From positions 1 to 5,730 of the forward strand of contig UROJ01000101.1 of assembly GCA_900549335.1 (NCBI GenBank): a stretch of DNA of 5,730 nucleotides. Direction: 5' to 3'. Below are positions 1 to 5,550 of this stretch, piece after piece. Source of the stretch: an uncultured Collinsella sp. Its GTDB lineage: Bacteria > Actinomycetota > Coriobacteriia > Coriobacteriales > Coriobacteriaceae. How positions within the stretch are numbered: position 1 is the stretch's first letter; the number at the start of each line of letters is the position of its first letter. Below the pieces are notes generated by a model that saw only the letters and a list, made by a program, of their open reading frames with translations, did not search any database and was not told the origin of the DNA. The translations under genes were made by a program, and so were the position numbers.

Positions 1-117
1 GGTGGTACCCTGCGCGCTCTCCTCCTGCAACAGCTCCTTGGCATGCTGGCGAGCGCGAATCGCCCGGCAAAAAGCCCAGCCCTGGACCTTGCCGGCAACG
101 TCAGTCATCGTGTTCAT
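1..117 (-). CDS. flp: Probable Flp/Tad pilin, N-terminal part (cut by window edge)
   Basis: Partial gene: 39 codons are visible before the left edge. The protein begins MNTMTDVAGKVQ, continues through a charged stretch rich in Arg, Gln, Lys and Glu, and ends in ESAQGTT. Flp-type prepilins have a short polar leader, a prepilin-peptidase site with Glu-Tyr at about +5/+6, then a hydrophobic helix. The visible part fits such a leader stopping just before the expected Glu-Tyr, with cleavage probably between Ala35 and Gln36. The hydrophobic helix itself lies outside the window, so this is inference. The first ATG is chosen because GGAGG sits 5 nt upstream; the second ATG (codon 4) is too far from it. 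The gene lies 10 nt after the tadC stop, so it is probably co-transcribed and supplies the subunit assembled by TadA/B/C. A TadE-like pseudopilin is the main alternative. A secreted pilin would be anchored in the membrane before assembly. Confidence 0.62.
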   Translation of the reverse strand, partial: MNTMTDVAGKVQGWAFCRAIRARQHAKELLQEESAQGTT

Positions 118-122
118 GTATT

Positions 123-127
123 CCTCC
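123..127 (-). promoter_or_regulatory. Ribosome binding site of the pilin gene
   Basis: A full GGAGG lies 5 nt before the ATG at 117, inside the 10-nt gap after the tadC TAG stop. It is one of the best Shine-Dalgarno sequences in the cluster, as expected for an abundant structural subunit. It settles the start codon. Confidence 0.7.
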
Positions 128-769
128 CTACATCATCCCGCCTGCTCCCAGCAGCGGGCCCAATATGGACAGAAGCAACGCCGGCAAGATGAGCGTGCCG
201 GTGGGAATCAGCAGCTTGACGGGCGCACGCTCGATCTCGCGCTCGACCGCGGCGCGATGAGCCGCACGGATCTCGCGACTTTGAGCGGCCAGCGTCTCGG
301 CAAGTGGGGCACCCAGGGCGAGCGCCTGCCCCACCGTGATGGCAAAGGTCTCGAGCGCTCGCACGTCCAGGTCGCGCGCGGCGGCCAACAACTCGTCCTC
401 ACGCGTACCCACGCCCACTTGCCACGCCATGCAGGCCCGCTCAAGGCGAAGAGCCAGCACTGACCGACGGTTGGCGCAGAAAATCTCAAGCGCCGCATCA
501 AACGAAAGACCGGCCGAAAGACCCAAGCGCACAACATCGATCATCTCGGACACTTCGCCGAGCGAAACTCGCGCCGGGCCGCCCGCTCCAACCGCGCCCT
601 TCACTCGCGCGGTCAGGGCATCGACCACCGAGCGACCCGCGGCAGCGACCAGCACCGCCTCGCGCTTGCAGGCCCCTGCGATCTTGCGCGCATCCGCCCG
701 ATCCAAACCCGTCGCGACAAATACACTCAGGGCACACAGGCAAGCCACAACTGCAACCAGGGCGCTCAT
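128..769 (-). CDS. tadC: Tad pilus assembly platform protein TadC (short form)
   Basis: Inner-membrane platform protein of the Tad machine, expected to work with TadB as the rotor or platform moved by the TadA ATPase. It has 213 residues. Residues 1-20 form a membrane segment (MSALVAVVACLCALSVFVA). Residues about 70-185 match a type II secretion F (GspF/T2SF) domain, with an amphipathic stretch around SEMIDVVRLGLSAGLSFDAA and a second half around AITVGQALALGAPLAETL. A C-terminal membrane helix at about 186-206 (KLLIPTGTLILPALLLSIL, then GP) is typical of the TadC tail. The start is the ATG that overlaps the tadB stop (ATGA, 4 nt); the frame stays open further upstream but that part is low-quality and lies inside tadB. 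TadC proteins are usually near 280-320 residues with three or four membrane segments. This one shows only two, so it is an unusually short member. Family assignment is secure; TadC rather than a second TadB rests on gene order and the tail. Confidence 0.88.
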   Translation of the reverse strand: MSALVAVVACLCALSVFVATGLDRADARKIAGACKREAVLVAAAGRSVVDALTARVKGAVGAGGPARVSLGEVSEMIDVVRLGLSAGLSFDAALEIFCANRRSVLALRLERACMAWQVGVGTREDELLAAARDLDVRALETFAITVGQALALGAPLAETLAAQSREIRAAHRAAVEREIERAPVKLLIPTGTLILPALLLSILGPLLGAGGMM

Positions 770-1692
770 AGCTCCACCCGCATAATGCGCCGGATAACCA
801 CCAGGGCAACGACGTTGAGGGCTAGACCCAGCACCACAGCGCCCGCACCGGCAGGCGTCGCAAGACCGCGACGAAAATCTGCCGAAAGCAGCGCCAACAC
901 CGCGCACATGCCCGCCGGCATCGCCGCGACCATGTGTGCCGACATACGCGCCTGTGACGTCTTAACATCCAGGCGGCGCTTGAGCTCAATGCGCTCCCCC
1001 ACCATGCTCGACGCCTCGGACAGTAAGTCGGCAAGCGGAGCGCCAGTGCGCTGTGACACCTTAAGCGCCAAGGTCACAAGCGAAAGACCGGGGGCGTCGA
1101 TGCGCACGAGCAAGTCATCGAGCGCGTCGGTCGCCGAGATGCCGCAATCGATCGCCGCCGCTACCCGCAAAAACTCGGTATGTACCGGCTCTTGCGCATG
1201 AGCGCCCACAAAGCGCATGCCCTGGGCCAGCGAATGTCCCGAGGCAAGCGACATGGAAAGTGCGGTAAACGCCTCGGGCATGGCCTCTTCTGCATCGTGT
1301 TGCTCGCGCCGGCTCTCAAAGCCATCCCGAGCGGCGCCAACGGCAATCGGAGCAACAAGTCCCAAGGCAAATCCGAGGGGCGATAACGACACCATCGTTA
1401 GTAAAACGCAGCAGACACCGCTCGATAGCAGCAGAAACGCCAAACGCCCCGAAGCATCTTCAATCACGAGGCCAAGGCGATGCGCCGGAGCCAGCGATGC
1501 CCACGAACGGGCAATCTTTTTCAGCAGATCGTTTTCCACCAGCTTACGCGGCAGCTTCTCTGCCACCGTCTCGAGCGCCTGACGCGCCAGCTCCGCCGGC
1601 GGCACCTGCGGCACACGAGGTTCCGCCCCGCACGCCGTCGCAACAGAAAACCCTGCCAAACCCCCTACGACGAGGGGCACAGCGACCTCCAT
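766..1692 (-). CDS. tadB: Tad pilus assembly platform protein TadB
   Basis: Polytopic inner-membrane protein of the Tad secretion machine, paired with TadC. It has 308 residues, the usual family length. A hydrophobic N-terminus (about 3-20) is followed by a cytoplasmic stretch. Two membrane segments lie at about 84-119 and a T2SF/GspF domain at about 134-250 (MPEAFTALSMSLASGHSLAQG, then SQRTGAPLADLLSEAS, then an Arg/Lys-rich helix ending in KTSQARMSAHMV). Two more membrane segments lie at about 251-270 and 280-300. These are the landmark motifs of TadB. The start ATG lies 28 nt inside the 3' end of tadA. It is supported by AGGAGG 7 nt upstream, a stronger signal than most in this cluster. Its TGA stop overlaps the tadC ATG. 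This coupling points to matched synthesis of the two platform proteins. Confidence 0.93.
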   Translation of the reverse strand: MEVAVPLVVGGLAGFSVATACGAEPRVPQVPPAELARQALETVAEKLPRKLVENDLLKKIARSWASLAPAHRLGLVIEDASGRLAFLLLSSGVCCVLLTMVSLSPLGFALGLVAPIAVGAARDGFESRREQHDAEEAMPEAFTALSMSLASGHSLAQGMRFVGAHAQEPVHTEFLRVAAAIDCGISATDALDDLLVRIDAPGLSLVTLALKVSQRTGAPLADLLSEASSMVGERIELKRRLDVKTSQARMSAHMVAAMPAGMCAVLALLSADFRRGLATPAGAGAVVLGLALNVVALVVIRRIMRVEL

Positions 1693-2993
1693 TCGTCCAC
1701 CTCCTCTTGTGTGAGCGTCCCCGACCGCAGGCCTTCTGCGATAAACGGCGGCTCGCGGTCAAGCGTCCAGGTGCGCTCGGCGGCATCGAAAGTCACATAG
1801 CGCTCGAGCTCTACGCCGCCCGACGTGGCGCGACGCACCCCCGAATACGAGGAGACAAAACGCCTGCCATCGGCGTGGCGCTCGGACATCACGATGCCGT
1901 CGAGCGCCATGGCAATCTGCTCCTCGATGAGCTCGCTCGGCAGATCGATGCCATAACGTGCAAGCAACGTCAGACGCACCACGGTCTCCTGTTCTGAGCC
2001 CGCATGAAGTGTGGTGAGCGACCCGTCGTGGCCCGTGTTCATGGCCTGCAACATGTCGCAGCACTCGGCACCGCGCACCTCGCCCACCACGATGCGGTCG
2101 GGGCGCATGCGCAGGGCATTAGTTACTAGGTCGCGAATCGTCACCGCACCCTCACCCTCAATTGAAGCCTCGCGCGCCTCTAGGCGCACCACGTGCGGAT
2201 GATGCGCAAACTTGAGCTCGGCAGAGTCCTCGATCGTCACGATGCGCTCGCCAGTGGAAATCTCGCATGACAACGCGTTGAGCAGGGTGGTCTTGCCAGA
2301 TCCCGTGCCTCCCGCAACCGCCAGGTCCTGTCGCAGCGACACCGCACACGACAGCAGCTGCGCATACCAAAGCGGCAGCGACCCCAGCCCCACAAGCTCG
2401 TCCAGCGAGCAGATGCGGTCCGAGAACTTTCGGATGGTGAGAATCGGTCCGTCAATCGCCACAGGCGGAATCACCGCGTTGACGCGATAGCCCGTTTTGA
2501 GGCGGGCGTTGACGATGGGGCTGCGCTCGTCGATACGGCGGCCAAGTGGCGAGATGATGCGGTCGATAAGCACACGGATCTGCTCATCATCCTCAAACGC
2601 ATGCTCGATGGGGTGCAAGACGCCGCCGCGTTCAAAGAAAGCCGAGCGGCAGCCGTTGATCATGATCTCGGTAACGGTGTCGTCCTCGATGAGCGGCTGC
2701 AACGGCCCCAGGCCCACCACGTCATCCAAAATCTCGTCGATGATGGTCTCGCGCTCGGGCGTCGCGAGATCGGTCGGCTCCTCAACATTGAGCGCCGCCT
2801 CCACCGCGGGACGCAATTCCGAGCGGGCAAGTGCCGGGTCGATATAGGCGCTGATACGCGCCACTTCGTCGTAACCCATGCGGTCCATCACGGCGCGCTT
2901 GGTGCGTCGTTTCACCGCGCGGCGACGCCCCGCATCTACAGGCGCTGCCGCCGCTGCAGCGCCGGCAGCCTTAATCCTTGTTTGCAGGCTCAT
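1665..2993 (-). CDS. tadA: Tad pilus assembly ATPase TadA/CpaF
   Basis: Hexameric cytoplasmic ATPase of the GspE/VirB11 secretion superfamily, powering pilin assembly through TadB/TadC. It has 442 residues, close to the CpaF norm. After an Ala/Arg-rich N-terminus (about 1-38), an N-terminal domain carries [20 protein letters not shown] (90-109) and EIMING (109-114), both CpaF hallmarks. The core then shows Walker [10 protein letters not shown] (228-236, Lys234), the Asp box TIEDSAEL (253-260, Glu256), Walker B IVVGEVRG (301-308, Glu305) and the His box [12 protein letters not shown] (320-331). All key ATPase residues are present. The start overlaps the tadZ stop as ATGA (4 nt), with a modest GAGGG 9 nt upstream. 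The tail runs 28 nt past the tadB start. An odd detail is a Cys-Cys pair (311-312, AECCDMLQ) where many family members have Ala plus Leu or Ile. Confidence 0.96.
   Translation of the reverse strand: MSLQTRIKAAGAAAAAAPVDAGRRRAVKRRTKRAVMDRMGYDEVARISAYIDPALARSELRPAVEAALNVEEPTDLATPERETIIDEILDDVVGLGPLQPLIEDDTVTEIMINGCRSAFFERGGVLHPIEHAFEDDEQIRVLIDRIISPLGRRIDERSPIVNARLKTGYRVNAVIPPVAIDGPILTIRKFSDRICSLDELVGLGSLPLWYAQLLSCAVSLRQDLAVAGGTGSGKTTLLNALSCEISTGERIVTIEDSAELKFAHHPHVVRLEAREASIEGEGAVTIRDLVTNALRMRPDRIVVGEVRGAECCDMLQAMNTGHDGSLTTLHAGSEQETVVRLTLLARYGIDLPSELIEEQIAMALDGIVMSERHADGRRFVSSYSGVRRATSGGVELERYVTFDAAERTWTLDREPPFIAEGLRSGTLTQEEVDEWRSLCPSS
1700..1705 (-). promoter_or_regulatory. Ribosome binding site of tadB inside the tadA coding region
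   Basis: AGGAGG lies 7 nt before the tadB ATG at 1692, within the last codons of tadA. It fixes the tadB start and makes the 28-nt overlap real rather than an artefact of start choice. It may give tadB some initiation independent of ribosomes ending on tadA. Confidence 0.75.
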
Positions 2994-4639
2994 CGCTGAT
3001 CACCCTCGCGCGACCAGGGAAGGCGGATACGCGGGCGCTCGGTCCGCGTTGCACGGTCGGCGACCATATCGCTCCAAGGGCCGACGGCGCACCCCAGTTC
3101 CACGAGCATCTCGCGAGTGGCCTCGCGCACGCTGGTCGCAAAAGCGCTGGTCTGCCCCACTGCCTCGTCAGCGCGCCCAAACGCCATGAGCGCGGCGAGA
3201 TCCTGCCCGCCATCGGCGATACGAATCTTGGAGCTCAACGCACAGGCAATCTCAAAGCGCATGGCGACGTCCTCGTCTGCCCCGCGCGCACCGAACCGGT
3301 TGAACACGGCGCTCATGCGCGTGCGCGGCACACCTACTCGACTTGCCAGTTCAATGACGCGCGACGCCGATGTCGCGGACGATACCGCCGCATCGCCAAC
3401 GACCAGGCAACGGTCGCTCGCCGCCACCGCAGCCGCCACGGCGTCGCCCCAAAAGACCGAGGTATCGATAAAGACCACGTCGGATTCGCGACGCAGAACA
3501 TCAAGCAGTAGCTCCACCGGACGTGCCATGAGCTCGGCTTGCTCGGGCGCCGCGACGGGGCCCCAGAGCGTAACGCCCGGCGCCACGCGCATCGATGTGG
3601 CCACGATATCCGGCTCGGTAAGCGCGCCCGCCGCCGACGGCTCGATAAGTGCCGCCATATCGCGCGGAGCATCGACGCCTAACAAGTCGTAAAGGTTTCC
3701 AAACATCAGGTCCAGGTCGAGCACGGCGGCACGCAAGCCCAACAGCGACGATGTGTGTGCCATGGTGGCAACGATCGTCGACTTGCCGCAACCGCCCGAA
3801 CCCGAAATGGCACAGATGACCGGAGCTCGATGCTGCGGAGCGGCAGCGTCTGCCGGCGGCATCGGAGGAGGCGGAGCGGGCGTCGGTGGCAGCGTCCCCG
3901 TCTCCCCCGCCGCAACCACACGCTGCGTCCAAGCCGGCATGGCAGCTTGTTCGGTCTGCGAGGCAGGTTCGTTCTGCGCAATCTGCTCATGCTGCATCAG
4001 CGACAACTCGCCGCACCCGGCAAAGCCCTCAACTTCGTCGAGTTCATCCGCCAGATTCACGCCGTGCACGTATCCCATATCTACAGCCGGGGAGTCGCCA
4101 GCATGCTGCGCCGGCCCTCCAGCGTCATCGTATACAAGGGGGTTCCGGGGGCGCCGACCATGCTCGGCTTCCGCTTTTCCATAATCATCAACACGCGGGC
4201 CTCTTGTAGCGCGAGGCGCCCCGGGTTCCCTATCAACAAAAGCATCGGGCTCAATCGTCATGTGCCGATCGGAATCAACCGCTCCCTCGCCCGCGCGCCC
4301 GTTGCCGCATATACTGTGCGCAGCGATGACCTCGGTCGCCCCTGCGCGAAACAGCCCCTCGATATCCGACGGATCGAGTGCTTCTATCAACACGACCACG
4401 CGACTCACGCGGCCTTCGGCCGTCAGGCGCGCAACAGTCTTGCGCACATCTTCGGTATCAAACAGAGACGCCGCGATGATGGCAGCCCCGCGGCGCGACG
4501 GAAACGCCCGCGCCATGGAAATCAGCCCGTCCAGGTCACCCACGCGAAGCACCTGTGCACCCGCATCACGGCCCTCGACTTCCCGCTGCAACAGCCCGTA
4601 ATCGCCGCACGCGCAGCACGCAAGCCAGATCGCCTTCAT
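2990..4639 (-). CDS. tadZ: Tad pilus localisation ATPase-like protein TadZ/CpaE
   Basis: ParA/MinD-superfamily protein of Tad loci, expected at the cytoplasmic face of the membrane, where it places the pilus machine. It has 549 residues, long for the family. Residues 1-110 resemble a receiver fold (VVVLIEALDPSDIEGLFRAGATEVIAAH at 81-108) but lack the phosphate-accepting Asp (IIAASLF at strand 3), so it is a pseudo-receiver. Residues about 112-271 are a polar, low-complexity linker ending in PPTPAPPPPMPP (251-262). The MinD-like domain follows: P-loop SGSGGCGKST (279-288), Walker A' AVLDLDLMFGNL (305-316), and Walker B-like VVFIDTS (388-394). The signature first Lys of a deviant Walker A is Ser281 here. 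GGAGG at 4649-4653 serves either the ATG used here (spacing 9, TGATG overlap with cpaB) or the GTG one codon upstream at 4642 (spacing 6); the sequence does not decide. The stop overlaps the tadA ATG by 4 nt. Confidence 0.9.
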   Translation of the reverse strand: MKAIWLACCACGDYGLLQREVEGRDAGAQVLRVGDLDGLISMARAFPSRRGAAIIAASLFDTEDVRKTVARLTAEGRVSRVVVLIEALDPSDIEGLFRAGATEVIAAHSICGNGRAGEGAVDSDRHMTIEPDAFVDREPGAPRATRGPRVDDYGKAEAEHGRRPRNPLVYDDAGGPAQHAGDSPAVDMGYVHGVNLADELDEVEGFAGCGELSLMQHEQIAQNEPASQTEQAAMPAWTQRVVAAGETGTLPPTPAPPPPMPPADAAAPQHRAPVICAISGSGGCGKSTIVATMAHTSSLLGLRAAVLDLDLMFGNLYDLLGVDAPRDMAALIEPSAAGALTEPDIVATSMRVAPGVTLWGPVAAPEQAELMARPVELLLDVLRRESDVVFIDTSVFWGDAVAAAVAASDRCLVVGDAAVSSATSASRVIELASRVGVPRTRMSAVFNRFGARGADEDVAMRFEIACALSSKIRIADGGQDLAALMAFGRADEAVGQTSAFATSVREATREMLVELGCAVGPWSDMVADRATRTERPRIRLPWSREGDQR

Positions 4640-5298
4640 CACTCGTCGCCTCCGCTCTTTTTGCCGCGCGCCGTGGCGGGAATCGTCAAGCTGACCGTTC
4701 CCTTGCCCGAAGCTCCCAGCAGTTCCTTGACGTCTTCGGGGTCAGCCGCCAGCGTCACCCATTCGATCTTGCCCTCGCGCGTGGCACCGGAATCCTCACT
4801 GGTATCGATTACGTACGCGCCGCACAGCCGATCGGTTACGCCGTCTTTTTGCACATACACATCCACGTAGCTGCCCACGCCCGTGGCGCCGCCGACCGAG
4901 TGCTCGGCATCGACCGCCACCGAAACGGCGACCTTGCCCTTAGGCACCTCGAGCTTGTGGCTCTCGGCCTTGGTGTAGACATTGCAGATCACGGCGTTTT
5001 TGGGAATACGCGAAGTCGTCACGTCGCCGCGCACCTGGCGCAGCTCGGTCACCGCGTCACGCGGCAGCAGGCTTGTCAGCCATTCCTGGGTTATGACATT
5101 GGTCTCATCGAGGGTCTCGCCCACATCGATATCGCGCGCCGCGACGCATACCTCGACGCGATCGCCACCGTACTTGGCCAAGGTCTCAGCCTGGACCTGT
5201 TCGGCTTGCGAGCGGATCGACGAGCCGTAAACCATGCAGAGCAGAGCAGCGAGCACGCCCGCGACCAGACTGATGGCGATGCGCTTGCTCTTGTTCAC
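4639..5298 (-). CDS. cpaB: Flp pilus assembly protein CpaB/RcpC (SAF domain)
   Basis: First gene of the tad cluster. It has 219 residues. A basic N-terminus (VNKSKRIAI) leads into a membrane anchor at about 7-25, so the bulk should face the cell exterior. Residues about 48-110 form a SAF domain (VCVAARDIDVGETLDETNVIT), as in CpaB/RcpC. A second region (VAVSVAVDAEHSVGGATGVG at 123-142, then SYVDVYVQ) matches the CpaB core with its Gly-rich, Val-Asp-Val signature. In Gram-negatives RcpC acts with the secretin and may bind the cell wall; no secretin is seen here, so a wall-associated role is inferred. I choose the GTG at 5298 because AGGAG lies 5 nt upstream. The ATG at 5313 would place that ribosome site inside the gene and add an unlikely MRGAA leader. 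It is somewhat shorter than typical Gram-negative homologues. The TGA stop overlaps the tadZ start. Confidence 0.88.
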   Translation of the reverse strand: MNKSKRIAISLVAGVLAALLCMVYGSSIRSQAEQVQAETLAKYGGDRVEVCVAARDIDVGETLDETNVITQEWLTSLLPRDAVTELRQVRGDVTTSRIPKNAVICNVYTKAESHKLEVPKGKVAVSVAVDAEHSVGGATGVGSYVDVYVQKDGVTDRLCGAYVIDTSEDSGATREGKIEWVTLAADPEDVKELLGASGKGTVSLTIPATARGKKSGGDE

Positions 5299-5303
5299 GG
5301 CCG

Positions 5304-5308
5304 CTCCT
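5304..5308 (-). promoter_or_regulatory. Ribosome binding site of cpaB
   Basis: AGGAG lies 5 nt before GTG at 5298. It lies downstream of the alternative ATG at 5313 and therefore argues for the shorter protein with a GTG start. Confidence 0.7.
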
Positions 5309-5321
5309 CTCATGGCAGTGC

Positions 5322-5335
5322 CGGGCGAATGCCCG
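5322..5335 (-). other. Small GC hairpin in the cpaB leader
   Basis: CGGGC and GCCCG flank a 4-nt ATTC loop on the minus strand, 24 nt before the cpaB start codon. It could fold in the leader RNA but is short and has no U-tract, so it is not a terminator. Significance is uncertain in GC-rich DNA. Confidence 0.3.
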
Positions 5336-5384
5336 TACCACCATTGTCTGGGCGGTCAGAGTGCAAAGCGGCGCAATCGCAATC

Positions 5385-5406
5385 TTGGTTTTCGATGTCA
5401 AACCAA
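5385..5406. promoter_or_regulatory. 22-bp palindrome overlapping the -35-like TTGACA
   Basis: TTGGTTT (5385-5391) and its exact complement AAACCAA (5400-5406) are separated by 8 bp, giving a two-fold symmetric site about two helical turns long. This is the usual shape of an operator for a dimeric regulator. It covers the TTGACA at 5396-5401, so a bound protein could block or recruit polymerase there. Regulator and function are not known from the sequence. Confidence 0.4.
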
Positions 5407-5408
5407 TC

Positions 5409-5468
5409 GCTGACCAAAAGCTGACCAGCCCGTCAAGCTCGTGGCAAGGTTTTGGTCAGCACGTCAGC
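5409..5468. repeat. Cluster of four GTCAGC/GCTGAC units with an 11-bp inverted repeat
   Basis: GCTGACCAAAA at 5409-5419 is the exact reverse complement of TTTTGGTCAGC at 5450-5460, with 30 bp between. A second GCTGACCA starts at 5420, exactly 11 bp (about one helical turn) after the first. A further GTCAGCA copy starts at 5463, 8 bp after the GTCAGCA at 5455. So four exact hexamer units, two in each orientation, occur in 60 bp upstream of the tad genes. The spacing suggests protein-binding half-sites. An RNA stem of 11 bp is the alternative, since the first arm can pair with either of two copies on the other side. Confidence 0.6.
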
Positions 5469-5498
5469 AAACTGCATGTTTCGAGGCTTTTCCGCAGC

Positions 5499-5532
5499 AA
5501 AAAAGCCGTCTCCCGAACAGTTGGGAGACGGC
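5499..5532 (-). terminator. Intrinsic terminator of rsgA
   Basis: On the minus strand GCCGTCTCCC pairs perfectly with GGGAGACGGC (10 bp) across an 8-nt loop and is followed at once by TTTTTT. The stem begins 18 nt after the rsgA stop codon. It is a textbook Rho-independent terminator. It should prevent rsgA transcription from running into the tad genes on the same strand. Confidence 0.95.
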
Positions 5533-5550
5533 TGTCATAGGAAAAATCAA

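Larger units (their letters stand above)
5299..5498 (-). promoter_or_regulatory. Presumed control region and leader of the tad operon
   Basis: About 200 non-coding bases between the rsgA terminator and cpaB. Because the terminator isolates the operon from rsgA and the genes downstream are packed, the promoter for the whole cluster should lie here. I find a consensus -35 TTGACA on the minus strand at 5396-5401, but 17 nt further on the hexamer is only GATTGC, a poor -10. A second TTGACG (5431-5436) also lacks a good -10. No confident promoter can be called, which fits either an activated promoter or a non-housekeeping sigma factor. The region is full of GTCAGC repeats, listed separately. No tRNA, riboswitch or small gene is seen in it. 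Confidence 0.5.

Noticed and set aside
770..907. Longer TadC starting at 907
   Set aside because: The extra 46 residues are Cys/Arg/Gly-rich, lie wholly inside tadB in another frame, and precede the natural ATG that overlaps the tadB stop and begins a proper membrane helix.
3755..4870. 371-codon open frame on the plus strand
   Set aside because: It lies antisense to tadZ and the end of cpaB, crosses their junction, and has an Arg/His/Ser-rich composition typical of a GC-rich shadow frame. The minus-strand genes have clear family motifs.
5372..5383. Tandem GCAATC repeat (GATTGC twice on the minus strand) as a -10 or operator
   Set aside because: Two 6-bp copies only, poor match to a -10, and no symmetry; too short to support a separate call.
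4555..5424. 289-codon open frame on the plus strand over cpaB and its upstream region
   Set aside because: It is antisense to cpaB, has no recognisable domain, and runs through the repeat-rich intergenic DNA. The cpaB frame has the SAF domain, membrane anchor and ribosome site.
5485..5507. GGCTTTT / AAAAGCC inverted repeat next to the rsgA terminator
   Set aside because: On the minus strand the first arm is the end of the terminator stem plus its U-tract, so this alternative hairpin could form only after read-through. With seven mostly A/U pairs it is probably incidental.
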